Shown in pieces: positions 45,830 through 58,180 of a DNA stretch of 64,000 nt (position 1 is the stretch's first letter; each line of letters opens with the position of its first letter). The notes beneath the pieces are model-generated. The model was not told the DNA's origin, did no database searches, and saw nothing but the letters and a program-made list of their open reading frames with translations. The position numbers were made by a program, and so were the translations under genes. The DNA is from Emydura subglobosa (taxonomy: Eukaryota > Chordata > Testudines > Chelidae), in contig ML679946.1 in the NCBI GenBank assembly GCA_007922225.1, forward strand, positions 89,618,407 through 89,682,406, in the 5' to 3' direction.

Positions 45830-46330
45830 GGCCAGATTCTGCCACCCTTACACTGAATATTACTCCATGAGTACTTCCCGTTGATTTCAGTGTGACTTAT
45901 TGAATAGTCCATTATTCTTCAAGATGTGACAGAATCCGACCCTGAATATCATCTGCAATGTAACAAATTAGTTTTAAGATTGTAATGTAGATGGTTGTAA
46001 TGTACACAGGGCCAGAGTATTGCACTGTGGTCTTGGCTACATGAGAAAGTTGCACCAGTTTAACCTAAGGTTTGATTGTAACTGATTTAACCGAATCAGT
46101 GCAAAGCCCTGTGTAGACATGCTTATTCCAGTTTAAGAGTGGCTTCTTTCAGTTTTGCTTAAGTTAACTGGGACAGGTTTAAACTAAGGCTAAATATTTA
46201 AACTTTTACCAACATGGCAAGGGGTATATGATTTTTGCTGACATACCTATACCCATAAAAGCCTTAGTGTAGATGCAGTTATACTGGTATAAGGTGCTTT
46301 ATACCAATATAAGAGGAAATCCCTTTTAAT
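45830..46330. mobile_element. Palindromic repeat and clustered Harbinger-like MITEs
   Basis: 45837-45945 is a decayed palindromic repeat (CCAGATTCTGCCA ... 'tgacagaatccgaccctg'). 46029-46325 has 'gctacatgagaaagttgcaccagttta', CTGTGTAGACATGC and 'tagtgtagatgcagttatactggtata', MITE ends lying head to tail and probably nested. No coding sequence. Confidence 0.5.
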
Positions 46331-47244
46331 CTGATGCTATCATTTTTCTAAAATAAGGAAGTTTGTTTTTCAAAAATTATATTATCCGAGTTACTACCAC
46401 AATATCAGAATAGGGAAAACTGGGGGGAAGAAGTTTTCTTTTAATCATTTATGCTTAAGGACTTTTTTCATTTCATTAACTATTTTTTCTTACACTGAAT
46501 ACAGAAAATAGACTAATAGCTTCCTGGTTTTCATGCACTAGCATAATGCTGCAAAATTTGCACAGGAAGGGTGATGTGAAAAAAATCTTTTTTGTTAATT
46601 TTATACAACCATTTCTATTAAAATTAGATCTGTATTTTTTTTTAAACAAAAAATTTAAGATTCCCAATAGTGTCCCTTTAAAGATTGGTTTAAAATATGT
46701 TGGCAATTTAAATCCATTTGTATAGCCTGATCATACTTTGGGGCCCAATCCTGCTCCCACTGCAGGTAAAGGGAATTTACCATTGACTTCCACAGAATGT
46801 TATAAACGGATTCTGAATTTACTTTAAACCATTTCAGTTCACATTTAAAAAGAAAAGAAAAAAGAACTCTGGAAAATGTAAACGGCCCAAGGAAATCAGA
46901 GTCCACTCTTATTTCAAAGACCCAAACTGCATAATATTGAGGGGTGGGCAGGGAGAAGAGTGTATCTGAAGTTAAAATGAAATCTTATAGTATCTGACAT
47001 AAAATAATCAAATATTCAGTTTTAATAAACACCATCTTGTTATTTTTGATGTTATACTTGTCTTCCAAACAGAATACACACTAAAAACATTCCATTAAAT
47101 TATTACATTGTTGCTCCATATGTCAACATTACAGCTACTATTCTCAATAACATAAATTAGGATTATTTTAGAATAGATAAAGCATCATTCCTATAGTGAA
47201 CAGATAAATAATAATTTTGGGGTAGAGGAACAGTGTGTTTAAAT

Positions 47245-48311
47245 CAGGGCGGACAAAAAATAAATAAATATTTTCTTAGCATTTAAATTTTTTTCTTAAA
47301 AATAAAACTATTTAAAATTAAATGAGAAATTATAACAATTTATGTTAAGGCCTAAACTTTAATTTAATCTATTAAAATAATCATCATCTATTAAAATCAA
47401 TTTAAATAAAAAATATTCAAGCAGTACCTGTTTGCTGCTGAAATTTTAAAGAAAGTCAAATCACTGCACGGGTGGAAATCACTGACTAAGCACTTGGGAC
47501 CAGTGTAAGTGTTGATGTGTTAAACCAGCTTTTGACAGGAGTAGCATCTTCTGCAGGCGCAGAATGAAAATTTTCTTCATTTCAGTTTATTCAAGTAGTT
47601 CAGTTCAATGACTAGGTCATTCAAACTTGAGAAACCAATTGGCAGTTGAAAAAGCAGAAAAGCTCATTTTCCTCTTTCAATCTATAAAAAAAAGCAAATG
47701 TGAGAAGGATGAGATCTACTAGTTCTAAAATCTTGAAGAACATGGTTACCAGAAACAATCACTTCAATTCATTAACTACAGATAATACTTCATTTGTTTA
47801 ATAAATCAATTATAGTTTTAAAAGCAAAACATGTTTTCATAAACATACTTTTTTCTCTCATGAATCCAGCGTATTTAAGGTATTGTAGTTTTATTTAACA
47901 AATAAAAACAATTTTAAAATGCTGTTTTTGTGTATTTTTAATTGAATTTCACTTTCCATCCAAGTGCAGCTTGACACAAAGCATGAGTAAAAAAAATGAA
48001 TCATCCAGTAAATAAGATATGGATCATTCACCATTCTCTAACATCATAAAAAATGTAAAACTTAAGCATCTGAATAAATTTATGTTAGGCTATATAATTG
48101 CTTAAATAAATGTGTATAAATATAGTGTATTCTCTTGGTTAGTTAAAGGAAGTGCCAAATCATATCAGCCATTGAGAATCAGCCTTTCTTTAGGAAAATA
48201 ATTTAAAAGTATAAATGCAAAACAAGATTAAAATATGTTATTTAAATCAAGGTTTCCTGCTTGGTGATTTAAATAATTATTTATATATTTAACTTATTTC
48301 AGTCCACCCTG
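47245..48311. mobile_element. Complete 1.07-kb non-autonomous hAT-type transposon
   Basis: The left end CAGGGCGGACAAAAAATAAA and the right end (reverse complement CAGGGTGGACTGAAATAAGT) are imperfect terminal inverted repeats. The element is flanked by a perfect 8-bp target duplication, GTTTAAAT at 47237-47244 and 48312-48319. The inside is very AT-rich with no transposase frame. An 8-bp duplication with CAGGG ends is the hAT signature. Confidence 0.88.
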
Positions 48312-48319
48312 GTTTAAAT

Positions 48320-49484
48320 GTACTAGGAACGTTTCTATACTACTGTATTAGATGGATGATTTTCTGGGGGAGGTGGTAAGATTGGGAAAGGGAGAGGCAA
48401 GGCAAAGAAATCTAATCTCATTATTAAATCAGCTCAAATTAAATCATTTCAGGATAAGCCAGGGGCATGGTATTCAAAGAGAATGTTTATGAGACTATCC
48501 AAGTTTAGCATAAGAAAACAGGCAGACTATGGGAACCTCATGGGAATAAGATGCATCTGTTGTTGAAGGCAGTCTTGCAAAATTCTACCAGCTAATTTGC
48601 CTGGGGCGAGTAATTTTTTATTTATTTTTTTTGATAGCCAAGTACAAGATTAGTTTTTTCACCATCACCAAGCTAAGGGTGGGTAAGAAGATTTTGTGCC
48701 TAGACTAAAAAATGTTCATGACAATTTCACAAATCTGGTTTATGGAAACAGAAACCACTTTTTATTTTTTTGCTGGGGAAAAAAAAAAAAGGCCTAACAT
48801 CAAATGAATAAAACCTCACCTTTGTTTTAAGCTGCATAATGCAGTGCTACTATTTCGTATCCAATTAATACACAATTCTGAAAGACTGCTTTTAAAATTC
48901 AAAGCTATTTGCATATCCTTGCACAGCTAAGAATTTCTTGGAATACTGCAGGAGTCTCAATTTTTTCTTCTTTTGTTTGAATCCTCCACTGGGGAAGGCA
49001 GCACACAATTAGAAGGCAATGTGCTATGAGGCAGCATGAATCATTTAAAGTAAAGGGTGCCCTCTTTCCCTCATTTATACATCACATATAAAAACTGAAC
49101 GCAGGACAAAGGTAAACTTTTAAGATAGACTCTATTGTCCCCCAAGCACTCACTGGGGTAATAAAAATGAATATCAAAATGATTTTGCAACTCTGATGAG
49201 TTGAACTTGTGAAATTAAATCCAATTTTGCAAAAAACTGCCTCTACTAGATTCCAGTGAGAAGTGTCAGATTCACCAGTGAAAACTGTGTCATACTATAT
49301 GAATGAATCCTACATTTTCATTTTAATATTTTTGAAGGAGGGTATTTCAAAGAGGAATGTCTGAGTAAGCTTTTTATTTTCTTGCCTTATGTGGAAATTA
49401 TTGAATATCTCCATGCAAAACAGCACAGAGAAGTTACTCCAGGCTAGAGCGGTCTTCAGCCCTGATCCTTCAATAAGATCAATG
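48320..49484. other. Probable ZHX1 intron, nothing recognised
   Basis: AT-rich sequence with no gene, no clear repeat ends and no convincing splice signals. Confidence 0.4.
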
Positions 49485-49885
49485 CTACACTACAAAATGA
49501 TGTCGACCTAACTTACATTGGCATACAGCCACCGCAGTTATTGAATTGCTTATGCGCGCGCACACTTGCCTCCGTGTGTCGGCAGTGTGCATCCTCACCA
49601 GGAGAACTTGTATTGATTGTATTGTCAGTGTGGGGCATTGTGGGCTTGCTCGTGCAAGCCAGTAACTGTCGACATAAGCTACACAGAGTTTACAATGACA
49701 TTGCGTCAACTTAATTACACTGACTGTGACTCTATGCCACTTGGGGAGGTGATGTTACTAAATTGGCATAAAGAGGCATTTACATCAGCAGGAGCCAACT
49801 TGAAGTGAAGACACTTCCACAGCTAGGTTGACGCAAGGCAGCTTATATCAACCTAACCCTGTAGTTAGACCAGACTTCACTCTGT
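49485..49885. mobile_element. Harbinger-type MITE (~400 bp)
   Basis: It starts GCTACACTACAAAATGATGT near 49486 with 'gtcgacctaa', and ends 'atatcaacctaaccctgtagttagacca'. The ends are inverse complements, and related to those of the autonomous-type element at 56693. Internal frames are spurious. Confidence 0.65.
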
Positions 49886-50809
49886 GACCTCTGCCAAGAC
49901 ATTTAACCAGTCCTGATCCAACCTTGTGAGGTGAAGAGCACCCTCAACTCCCACTGACTTTGCTGGAGGCATTCAGCACCATGCATCATTAGGCCCCCAT
50001 TGTCTTGATTTTCCTCATATGTGAAATGGAAATAGTTTCATACCTTGTAGGTATTTTAAGGATTAATTAGTAATCTTATTACTATACTACAGGCTCTTCC
50101 CCACCCTATTCTCTCCCCATACACCTGTCCCATTATATATGTTATTAGGCCCCATTCCTGCAAGGTGATCCCTTATGCCCATGCATGAGCCCCTGGGAAC
50201 AGAAGATTAGTTAGTAAGCTCTTCAGAGTACAGACTTTGTCTCTATTAGTTGTGTTAAGCTCTGAGCACTTTTGGAAGCTTTAACAATAAAATTATATGA
50301 GGGTATAAACAAATAGCAAAAATAAGGACAAAAATTCAAGTTCAGGTTAATTTTTAAATCTACAGAAAAGTGTTCCTAATTTTCAGTTTTTAGAAAAAAA
50401 ACTGTACTATTACTTACTTTTAATAATGTCTAATTGTTTATAATATGCTTTGACCGTTTAGAGCGCTATACAACTGCCAAGTATTTTTATTTCTATTATT
50501 TTAGAAGGTGTCTGAATATGTGGCATTTTTACTGTAATGATAAGAAAGTTCCACTTCAAAAGCCTGTTTCTACCATTCCACCAACTATGTTAATATGATG
50601 CTCGTGACACCGGAAGAGTAATGCTGGCTGTACCAAAGAAAGAGAACAAATGCTATGCAAGCTGCTCCACTCAGTTCTGTCCATCCATATTCTTTCCATT
50701 CTTCTGAGTTTAGAATACTCAGCAAGGATTGTTTATGCATCCCAGGATTGCATTAGCTCTTTTGGCCACAGCATCACACTGGAAGTTCTATAATGTGTAG
50801 GAAAAAAAG

Positions 50810-53140
50810 CTGTGTTATCATGGGACACTTCAATCTAGTGATATATGCTGGATGTCTCATGTTGACAGTACCAAAACATCCTCGGAATTTCTAAGTATTA
50901 TAGATAATTTCCCAACTCAAAAAGTATTGCATACAATGCAGCAGAATTCTGTATTAGACTTCATTCTTGACAAATAGAGAGGAACTGATCACAGAACTAA
51001 AAATTAGTGGTAGTTTAGGTACAAGTGATCATGACTTGATTACATTGTTATGTGCAAACATCATAAAGTTCAAACCACTAATATAAATATGGTGCTTTCA
51101 AAAGGGCCAATTGAACAAAGCTGAGAACAATTATGAGCCATTGGGGGAAAGAGTTCAAACAGAAAAATATAAATGTTAATTGGAAACCATTTAAGAATAT
51201 TTTACAAGATGCCCCAACGGACACAATCGAGAAAGAGAGACACACTAGTTAAAAACCCAGTCTGGCTTAGAGAAGAAGTGAAAGAAGTTATTTAAAAAAA
51301 ATGAAACCCATATGGAAATAATGGAAGAAAGGGCAAGTTGATAGTAATGAATATAAATCAGAAGCTAGGAATTTTAGAAAACTGATAAGAGAAGCAAGGG
51401 GACACAAGGAGAAACGTATGGCCAGTAGAGTTAAGGATAAGGAGTATTTCCCCCCTCAAAACAACAATGGTATTGGTCCATTACTAGATGAAAATAGTAG
51501 AATTTTCAGTAATAATGTGGAAAAGGCAGAAACGTTCAATAAATATTTCTGTTTGGGATTTATGAAACAGCCAGACGATGTAGTCGTATCATGATCATAA
51601 TGATAACACATTCTAGCAGTAGCAGGAGGATACTAAATACAACTGCTAAAGCTAGAAATTTTTACACCAGCAGGTCCAGATAACTTGAACCTAAGAATGT
51701 AAAGAAACCTGGCCAAAGAGCCTCTGGACCATTAATGTTGATTTTCAATAAGTTTTGGAATATGGGGGATGTTCCAGAAGACTGGAAGAAACCTAATGTA
51801 GCAATATTTAAAGAGGAAAACCCCAGTAATTATAGGTCCGTCAGCCTGACATTGATCCCAGGAAAAATAACGGAATGGCCGACATGGGACTCGATTCATG
51901 AAGAATTAAAGGAGGGCAATACATTTAATGTCAATCAACATGGATTTATGGAAAATAGAGTCTGTCAAACTAACTTGGTATCTTTTTTTGATAGGATTAC
52001 AAATTTGGTTAACGAAGGTAACAATGTGATGTACCTAACCTTCTGTACCACACAACATATTGATTATGAAACTAGGAAGATACAAAAGCAACATGGCACA
52101 TATTAAATAGACTAAAAACTGGCTAATTGATGGGTCTCAAAATGTAATTGTAAATGGGGAATCATCCTCATCTTGGGAGATCTCACAGGGATTGGTTCTT
52201 GGCCCTAGACTATTTAAACGTTTTTATAAATGACCATAAAATACTTACTGATAAAGTTTGCAGATGAGACAAAGAGTGGGGGAGTTGTAAAGAATGAAGG
52301 GTATAGGCCACCGATACAGAGCAATCTGGATTGCTTGAGAAACTGGATACAAGCAAACAATATGTGTTTCAGTACAACGAAATGTAAAGTCATACAAAAA
52401 ACAAAGAATGTAGATCATATTTACAGGATGGAGGATTCTATCCAGAGAAGCAGTGACTTTGAAAAAGTGGTTGGGGGTGGGTCATGATGCATAATCAGCT
52501 GAATGAGCTCCCAGTATGACACTGTGGCCAAAAAAGACTACTGCAATGTGCAAATATATAAACAGGGGAATATCAAGTAGAGCTTGGGAGGTTATTTTAC
52601 CTTTGAATTTGGCACTGGGATGATCACTACTGGATTACCATATCTACTTTGGGTTTCCACAATTCAAAGAGGTTAATAAATTGGAGAGGATTCAGAACAT
52701 CCACGAAATTTTTAAAGGATTGGAAAATATACCTTCTAGTGAAAGATTCAAGGAGCTCAATGTGTTCAGCTTATCAAAGAAAAGATTGAAGGGGTGATTT
52801 AATTTAGGTCACAGTCTACTTAGGTCAAGTATCTACATGAGGAACAGAAATTTGGAAATAGAGGGACTCTTCACTCTAGTAGACAAAGATATAACAAGGT
52901 CCAATGGCTAGAAGTTGAAGCTAGATAAATTCAGACTAGAAGACAGACAAGTTTTAAACAGTGAAGTTAATGAACCACTGGAATGATTTACCAAGGGCTG
53001 TGGTGGATTCTCCATCACTGGCAATTTTTATATTAAGACTGGATGTTTTTCTAAAAGAGATGCTCTCGTTCAAAACAGGAATTAATACAGAGAAGTTCTG
53101 TGGCCTGTGTTGTACAGTCGGACATATCATGTATGAATCT
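50810..53140 (+). mobile_element. CR1-like LINE, degraded (endonuclease C-terminus and RT)
   Basis: In order on the plus strand: an endonuclease end with GHFNL and later GTSDHDLIT (about 50820-51060); an RT region with GDVPEDWKKPNVAIF and NYRSVSLT (51765-51860) and NQHGFMENRVCQTNLVSF (about 51935-51990); 'GLVLGPRLFK'-like residues (near 52195); the ORF2 C-terminus with NHWNDLPRAVVDSPSLAIF (52970-53030). Many stops and frameshifts separate these parts, so the copy is old. It is a different subfamily from the CR1 copies at 229 and 42988. Confidence 0.85.
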
Positions 53141-54806
53141 ATTTTAAAATCAAAAATTATTTTTTGCCATATTAGATGTTATAAAATTCTTGTAAAGAAA
53201 ACAAATTTTTGGTCTAAACTGAATGTGTGGTTTTAATTTGTTTTCATTACGGTACCTTTAAAAGATGATTTAGACTGCCCTTCATAGTTTTTGTCATGAA
53301 ATTCATATTTCTGTGATAAAGTGATGGATACTTTATGAATATCTCCAATATGCTCCTTGCACACGGCTATTGTTTTTAAAATAAGGGCTATTTATTTCTG
53401 GTTGCCAACCCATTTACATCCTAGCTTCTTATATTTTAAATGACTAACAGAGAAAGGTAAACTGCTCCATCATTGGTATGACTAATTACCCTCCCAGAGT
53501 GATTAAGGTGCTCGTAGGTAAAGCATAGGTACCTACCAGTTAGTGTTCACGACTGCAGTTGTTCTGACCCCCTTCAGAGGCCCAGAACCTTTTCAAAGTA
53601 CATGATGTATTGATGCTGCTTTGGATCTCTATTACTGTGCATCCTGATTTGGGGGAAGAGTTGAAAATCAGAATACAGGCCTGGGGATCTAAATGTCCCA
53701 GGAAACAAAGTAAAAATGACGTTTCACAAACTTTGCCTGCAAACATTGCTACATGTTCCATCTAAAACTCATTTTACATTTTAAGATGATTAAAGAAAGC
53801 TATAAAACTAAAACTGTATGATCCAATCCCAGGGCCATAATTAGTTAACTAAAAGACCTAAATACTGGCATATTAAAACACACACATATTAGGTCCCTCA
53901 AATTAATGAAAATTAAAAGTTTGTTATGTTGCTTTTCATCTGACATGTCCAATTTTCCTCCATCATTTGTGAAAAACAAAAACATACACAAGATCCTTTG
54001 TCATAACTGCTGAATCTCTCATATTTGGAAGTGGGAGGGAGGAGGGGGGGGCAGAGAGAAGAAAATCTCCCTTCCTCTTCATCAATTTTAGAGCAGTTTA
54101 AAAACAAAACTAAACAAAACACAAAACTATTTCATGATGAAGGATTTTACAGTGTGTTCCCAGGAGATTTTAAAATCTCATTTGTCTGGGATAGGGATCA
54201 TCAGGTTTGTAAATTTCAAATCTATGATTAGTTTTAGCTCCCCCCTACCCAATACAGCATCCAACTCCCCCTCCCCCCAAAAGCCACCCCCAATAGTACA
54301 TAGGGCCTCCTCTGAATCACCATAGGAAGAATGCACAACACAGGTCTGATCAGCTGCAGACAAACAATAGGAAGGCGAAGGGTGGGGAGAAATATACACT
54401 CCACCCCTCCCACCTCAAAAATCTTAAAAGTGTCAAAAATTCTCAATAAAGACACCCCCTTTCCTGTCTTTGGCAGTTAGAACTCCCCAGTGGTTTATTC
54501 CCTTTTTCTTGCTTCTGGCTAAACCTTGGGGAGAAGTCTCTTTTTCTTGTAACATTTCCCCAGAGCTAATCATTAATTTACAGATCCCAGCACCCTTCTC
54601 CCATATTATAAGTGACTGAGAACTGAAGGGGAGAATCCCCCACAATGTTCAGTTACAGAAGCAATGGCTGGAGATATGGGTGAGTGTGTATGTGAAAGAG
54701 AAAGACCTCCCAGCTTCCACCAGAGAAATTTCACTCAGCCTTTCTCACACACACTCCAAGCACCCCCCACACCCCAGCAGAGAAAGCAATGAATGCTGAA
54801 ATCTCT
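53141..54806. other. Probable ZHX1 intron 1, 5' part
   Basis: No gene was recognised. 54020-54060 is G-rich and 54240-54300 C-rich, giving short false frames. Confidence 0.4.
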
Positions 54807-54808
54807 AC

Positions 54809-55010
54809 CTTGAAGTGCTGCTCTCTGCTCTCCCACTCAGCCTGTGTCTGTGCCTCCTCCTCTTACTGCCTCGTCGCCATCTTGCATTTCAAAAACTACT
54901 GCACTTTATTTTGGGAGGGGTGGGTAACTGAACTGTGAACTCTGAACTCAAGACAGCACTGTAAACCCACCCTCCCACCGTAACCACACAGCCCCTGATT
55001 TCATCCCTAA
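54809..55010 (-). other. ZHX1: Candidate ZHX1 first (untranslated) exon
   Basis: On the minus strand, CTTCAAG|GTAGAG is a plausible donor (GT at 54808-54807). Just upstream lies CAAGATGGC (54884-54876), a YY1-type element often found at the start of housekeeping 5' UTRs. The distance to the coding exon (about 19 kb) resembles that in mammals. It contains a six-codon upstream ORF (ATG at 54880, TAA at 54865-54863). The 5' end is a guess from the TATA-like box. Confidence 0.45.
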
Positions 55011-55038
55011 CTTAAAACCGGATTCCCCCCTGGACTCT

Positions 55039-55243
55039 GTATTTATACTGCGATCACAGTGTGGGAAAGGAGTGGAGCAATAGGCAGACTGTCTCTCAAT
55101 CATACATGCAGAGCAGGAGCAGCAGGGAGGGGAGGAGCTGCTCCAGCAGTGATACAATCTCCTCTCCCCTGCGTGTGAAGCTGGGGAGTGGTAGCTGCCA
55201 CCATTTATAAAGCTGGCACAACAGAAGGCTGCGCTCTGATTGG
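55039..55243 (-). promoter_or_regulatory. ZHX1: Candidate ZHX1 core promoter
   Basis: Minus-strand elements: GGACCAATCAGAG, a good NF-Y (CCAAT) box, with its CCAAT at 55243-55239; TATAAAT at 55210-55204; a second TATAAATAC at 55047-55039. The last would place a start near 55010, upstream of the YY1-type element. The region is richer in GC than its surroundings, with a few CpGs at 55390-55430. Confidence 0.45.
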
Positions 55244-55249
55244 TCCCAG

Positions 55250-56689
55250 TAAGGTTCCATTCCAGCCATAAGGATCAGGGCAAGCGATGGGACAAGAGAG
55301 CTGCTGATCACATGACGACTCCCACACCTCTCTCACCGAGTTGCTGCTAAGCTTGCTAACCCTCAGGAGGCAAAGCCCATCTTCTGTCCCAAGACTGTGT
55401 GGTGTGCGCGGTCTCTCTCGCTCCCCCAGCTCCTCTCAGGTTGCAATGTAGTTGTGGTAACTGAGGAAACAGATTACAACTATTTTTAGTCTAATTTCCT
55501 TTTCACCATTTGTGGTATTTGTAGCCTCTGAGATGAATAAATGCAAACAAGCCAATTAGATAGTTTCATTTTCCCGTTCACACATTAGTAAGGTGCTGCA
55601 ACGTTTGGGTTTCAAACAAAGGTTTTTTCTTTCTGTTTTGGAAACACTGAACAAAGTGGGCACAGCTCTTAAAGGTGACCTAGGAGGAAAAAGAATGAAT
55701 CTGTGCTCTTTTCGATTTTTTATCAGTGGAGCTGGGAGCAATATGGATAGTGAATGTGATCTCACACTTTCCGTTATAAGTCTCTGTTTTCAGTAATTTA
55801 TAATTTTACCAAATTTCAGCTGTTTAGGCAGAAATAACTCAGGCCCAGTGTCTGCGCATCAGAATGATTTTTTTTTTAACATTTCAGAAAAACTTGTTCA
55901 AGAATTTATCAGAATGAGGTGAGGGAATGACAATTTCTTACCTGATAATGTTTTGTTTCACCATCTCTCCTCATTCATTACAAATGGATAATGCTTCTCA
56001 TCGGTGGAATTCAGAGGTGGTCCCGTTGTTGCTGAAGGCTCTACGACTCAGCCAAGAACTGTTTCTCTAAACAGGTAGGGAGTGTGATCTTGTCCATGAA
56101 TGGGTTTAGATTTGTAACTTGCGACTTAAACCTTGCTGCCTACTACCAACCATTTAAGACTTTGATAGCAGATAGATAGCAGTGGGTAGGAAAAAAGCAG
56201 TCTTGCACAGGAATTGTAAGCGCTCATAGACAAATACTGAGTCATACTGAGAAGGATTGTATTGGTTTGAGAAGAAAATGCATCAAGATTTCCATGGAGA
56301 TCTAACTCCAAATTTTTCCTTTTGTTAGGGGATTGGTCCCTTCCTGAAAACCACTGGTGTTGAGACAGACCAATAGATTGCTATGCTGTCTTTGATGGTG
56401 AGGGATGAGGCCTCTTTGCAATCTCCACTACTAATTTTGCTGATGTTTCCCCGGAGATCCTCATACCTGTGCATTTGGATGTACAGAGTGTGCTTGGGAT
56501 GACTGGTTGCTACTGATTTGTTTAACACACCTTTCTTGTAGCCTCTGAGATAGGAGCCTTTCTCCCCCTCCCCCACAAATTATATAAAAAATATTTGACT
56601 AGAAAATGAATCTGAGGTCTATCATACTCAAAGCAAGGATATATCCCTAAATGATGTCACTTGCTTACCAACAAGTAAGTTTTCCTTAC
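55250..56689. other. DNA upstream of ZHX1, no gene seen
   Basis: No recognisable exon or repeat end. 55390-55440 is CT-rich with some CpG and may belong to the promoter region. Frames of 60-85 codons are at chance level. Confidence 0.4.
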
Positions 56690-57189
56690 TAAGGCCATCT
56701 TTATCCTACAATCTTTGGTCATCAGTTGTGTCAGCGTACAACTGTCTACATTTGTATATTGCTTGGGCACGTGAATACTTGGCTGCTGGCATCAGCATTG
56801 CAAGTACTCACCAGAGTGCCTGGGTTGATGCAAAGTCAATGCACCATGGGTAGTATCCCAGTGTGCTATGTGCTGCTACCTGGTGCAATACTTTTTGGGA
56901 TAGAAATGACTTGCCCATAGCTGTCAGAGACCAAAGGGTCAAGTTCCCAGCATTCAATTTTCTCTATTCCACAATGGCATCCATATACCATAATTATTGT
57001 GCCTTTTAAAAAAAAATTCCACAAAGTCCACATAGCATTTTTTCAGTCTGCCATCTCTGACAGAAGCCTGGAACTGGCAGAGTTCTGCACTATTCTCATG
57101 AATATTGTAAATACAGGACACACGATTCTCTTGTATTTAGACTTGCAGGAAGTACTGCAACAGAGGCATGCCAATTTCTTTTAGGATAG

Positions 57190-58180
57190 CTTGCTAAGGG
57201 ACACAGTGAAAGACAATATGAGGTTATTGGTGGCATTCATAGAGCAGCTGCAGATGGTTGTGCACCACATCTGGGTTTGAGACTGGTGGGATCACATCAT
57301 AATGCAGATTTGAGTTGACGAACAGTGGCTGCAGAACTTGCCGATACAGAAGACTACATTCCTGGATCTGTGTTCTGAGCTTGCACCAGTCCTTCAGTGC
57401 AAGGACACCAGAATAGGAGCAGCATTGATAGAGAAGTGAGTGGTGTTCACTGAGTTTGAAAATCCACAGTGGGACTGTTGTCATGCAAATGTGTAGGGCC
57501 ATTAATCTTCTGCTACGTAGCACAGGCAACGTGCAGGACACGTTTGTGGATGGATTTATAGCAACAGGATTTCCAAAAGAGGTATGGGTATAGAGAGCAT
57601 GCATATCCCTATTTTGGCATCAGCCCACCTTGCCGCAAAGTACACCAACAGAAAGGGCTACTTTTCCTTGGTAATGCAAGAATGGGGGACACTTCACCGA
57701 TATCAACATGGGCTGGTCAGGAAAGGTGGATGAAAGTTGCATCTTTAAGAACAAAGGGATGTTCAGAAAGTTGAGCAGGGACATTCTTTCCTGACTGGCA
57801 GATTGCCACTGGTATTGAAATGCCAATAGCGATTCTGAGGGACCCAGCCTACTCCTTGCTTATGAAGCTGTACACTGGCTACCTTGACAGCATAAAGGGA
57901 AGCATCAGCTAGCAGCTTAGCGGGCACAGAATGGCTGTTGAATATGCTTTTGGAAGATTGAAGGAATGCTGTCAATGTTTACTCACAAGATTGGATCTCA
58001 GTGAGAGAAACATGTAAAGGTTATAGCTCCTTGTTGTGGCCTGTATAATAACTGTCACACAAAGGTGGAAAGCTGCTACTAAGGTGAAGTTGGAGTGGCT
58101 TTGAGCAGCCAGACACAAGGGCCATTTCAAGAACCTGATGTGCAACTATGCAGCTGACGAAGGCTTTGAAAGAGCACTTT
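57190..58180 (+). pseudogene. Harbinger (HARBI1-like) DDE transposase remnant
   Basis: In broken plus-strand frames one reads DGFIATGFPK (about 57550-57580), HIPILASAHLAAKYTNRK (57600-57655) followed by GYFSLVMQ, then MGWSGKV (about 57710), and 'AVEYAFGRLK' (57930-57960) near the end. These match the conserved blocks of PIF/Harbinger transposases (GTHIPI, NRKGYFSLV, GWPGSVHD, VENAFGRLKGRW). Several frameshifts and stops lie between them. A 3' UTR with AATAAA near 58435-58441 follows. Confidence 0.8.

Noticed and set aside
51735..53236. Frames of 85-123 codons that could be taken as a host gene
   Set aside because: They match the RT and C-terminal parts of a CR1-like LINE and are separated by stops and frameshifts.
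55200..55440. Divergent promoter for a plus-strand gene
   Set aside because: No plus-strand exon with similarity or a convincing donor follows before the Harbinger element.
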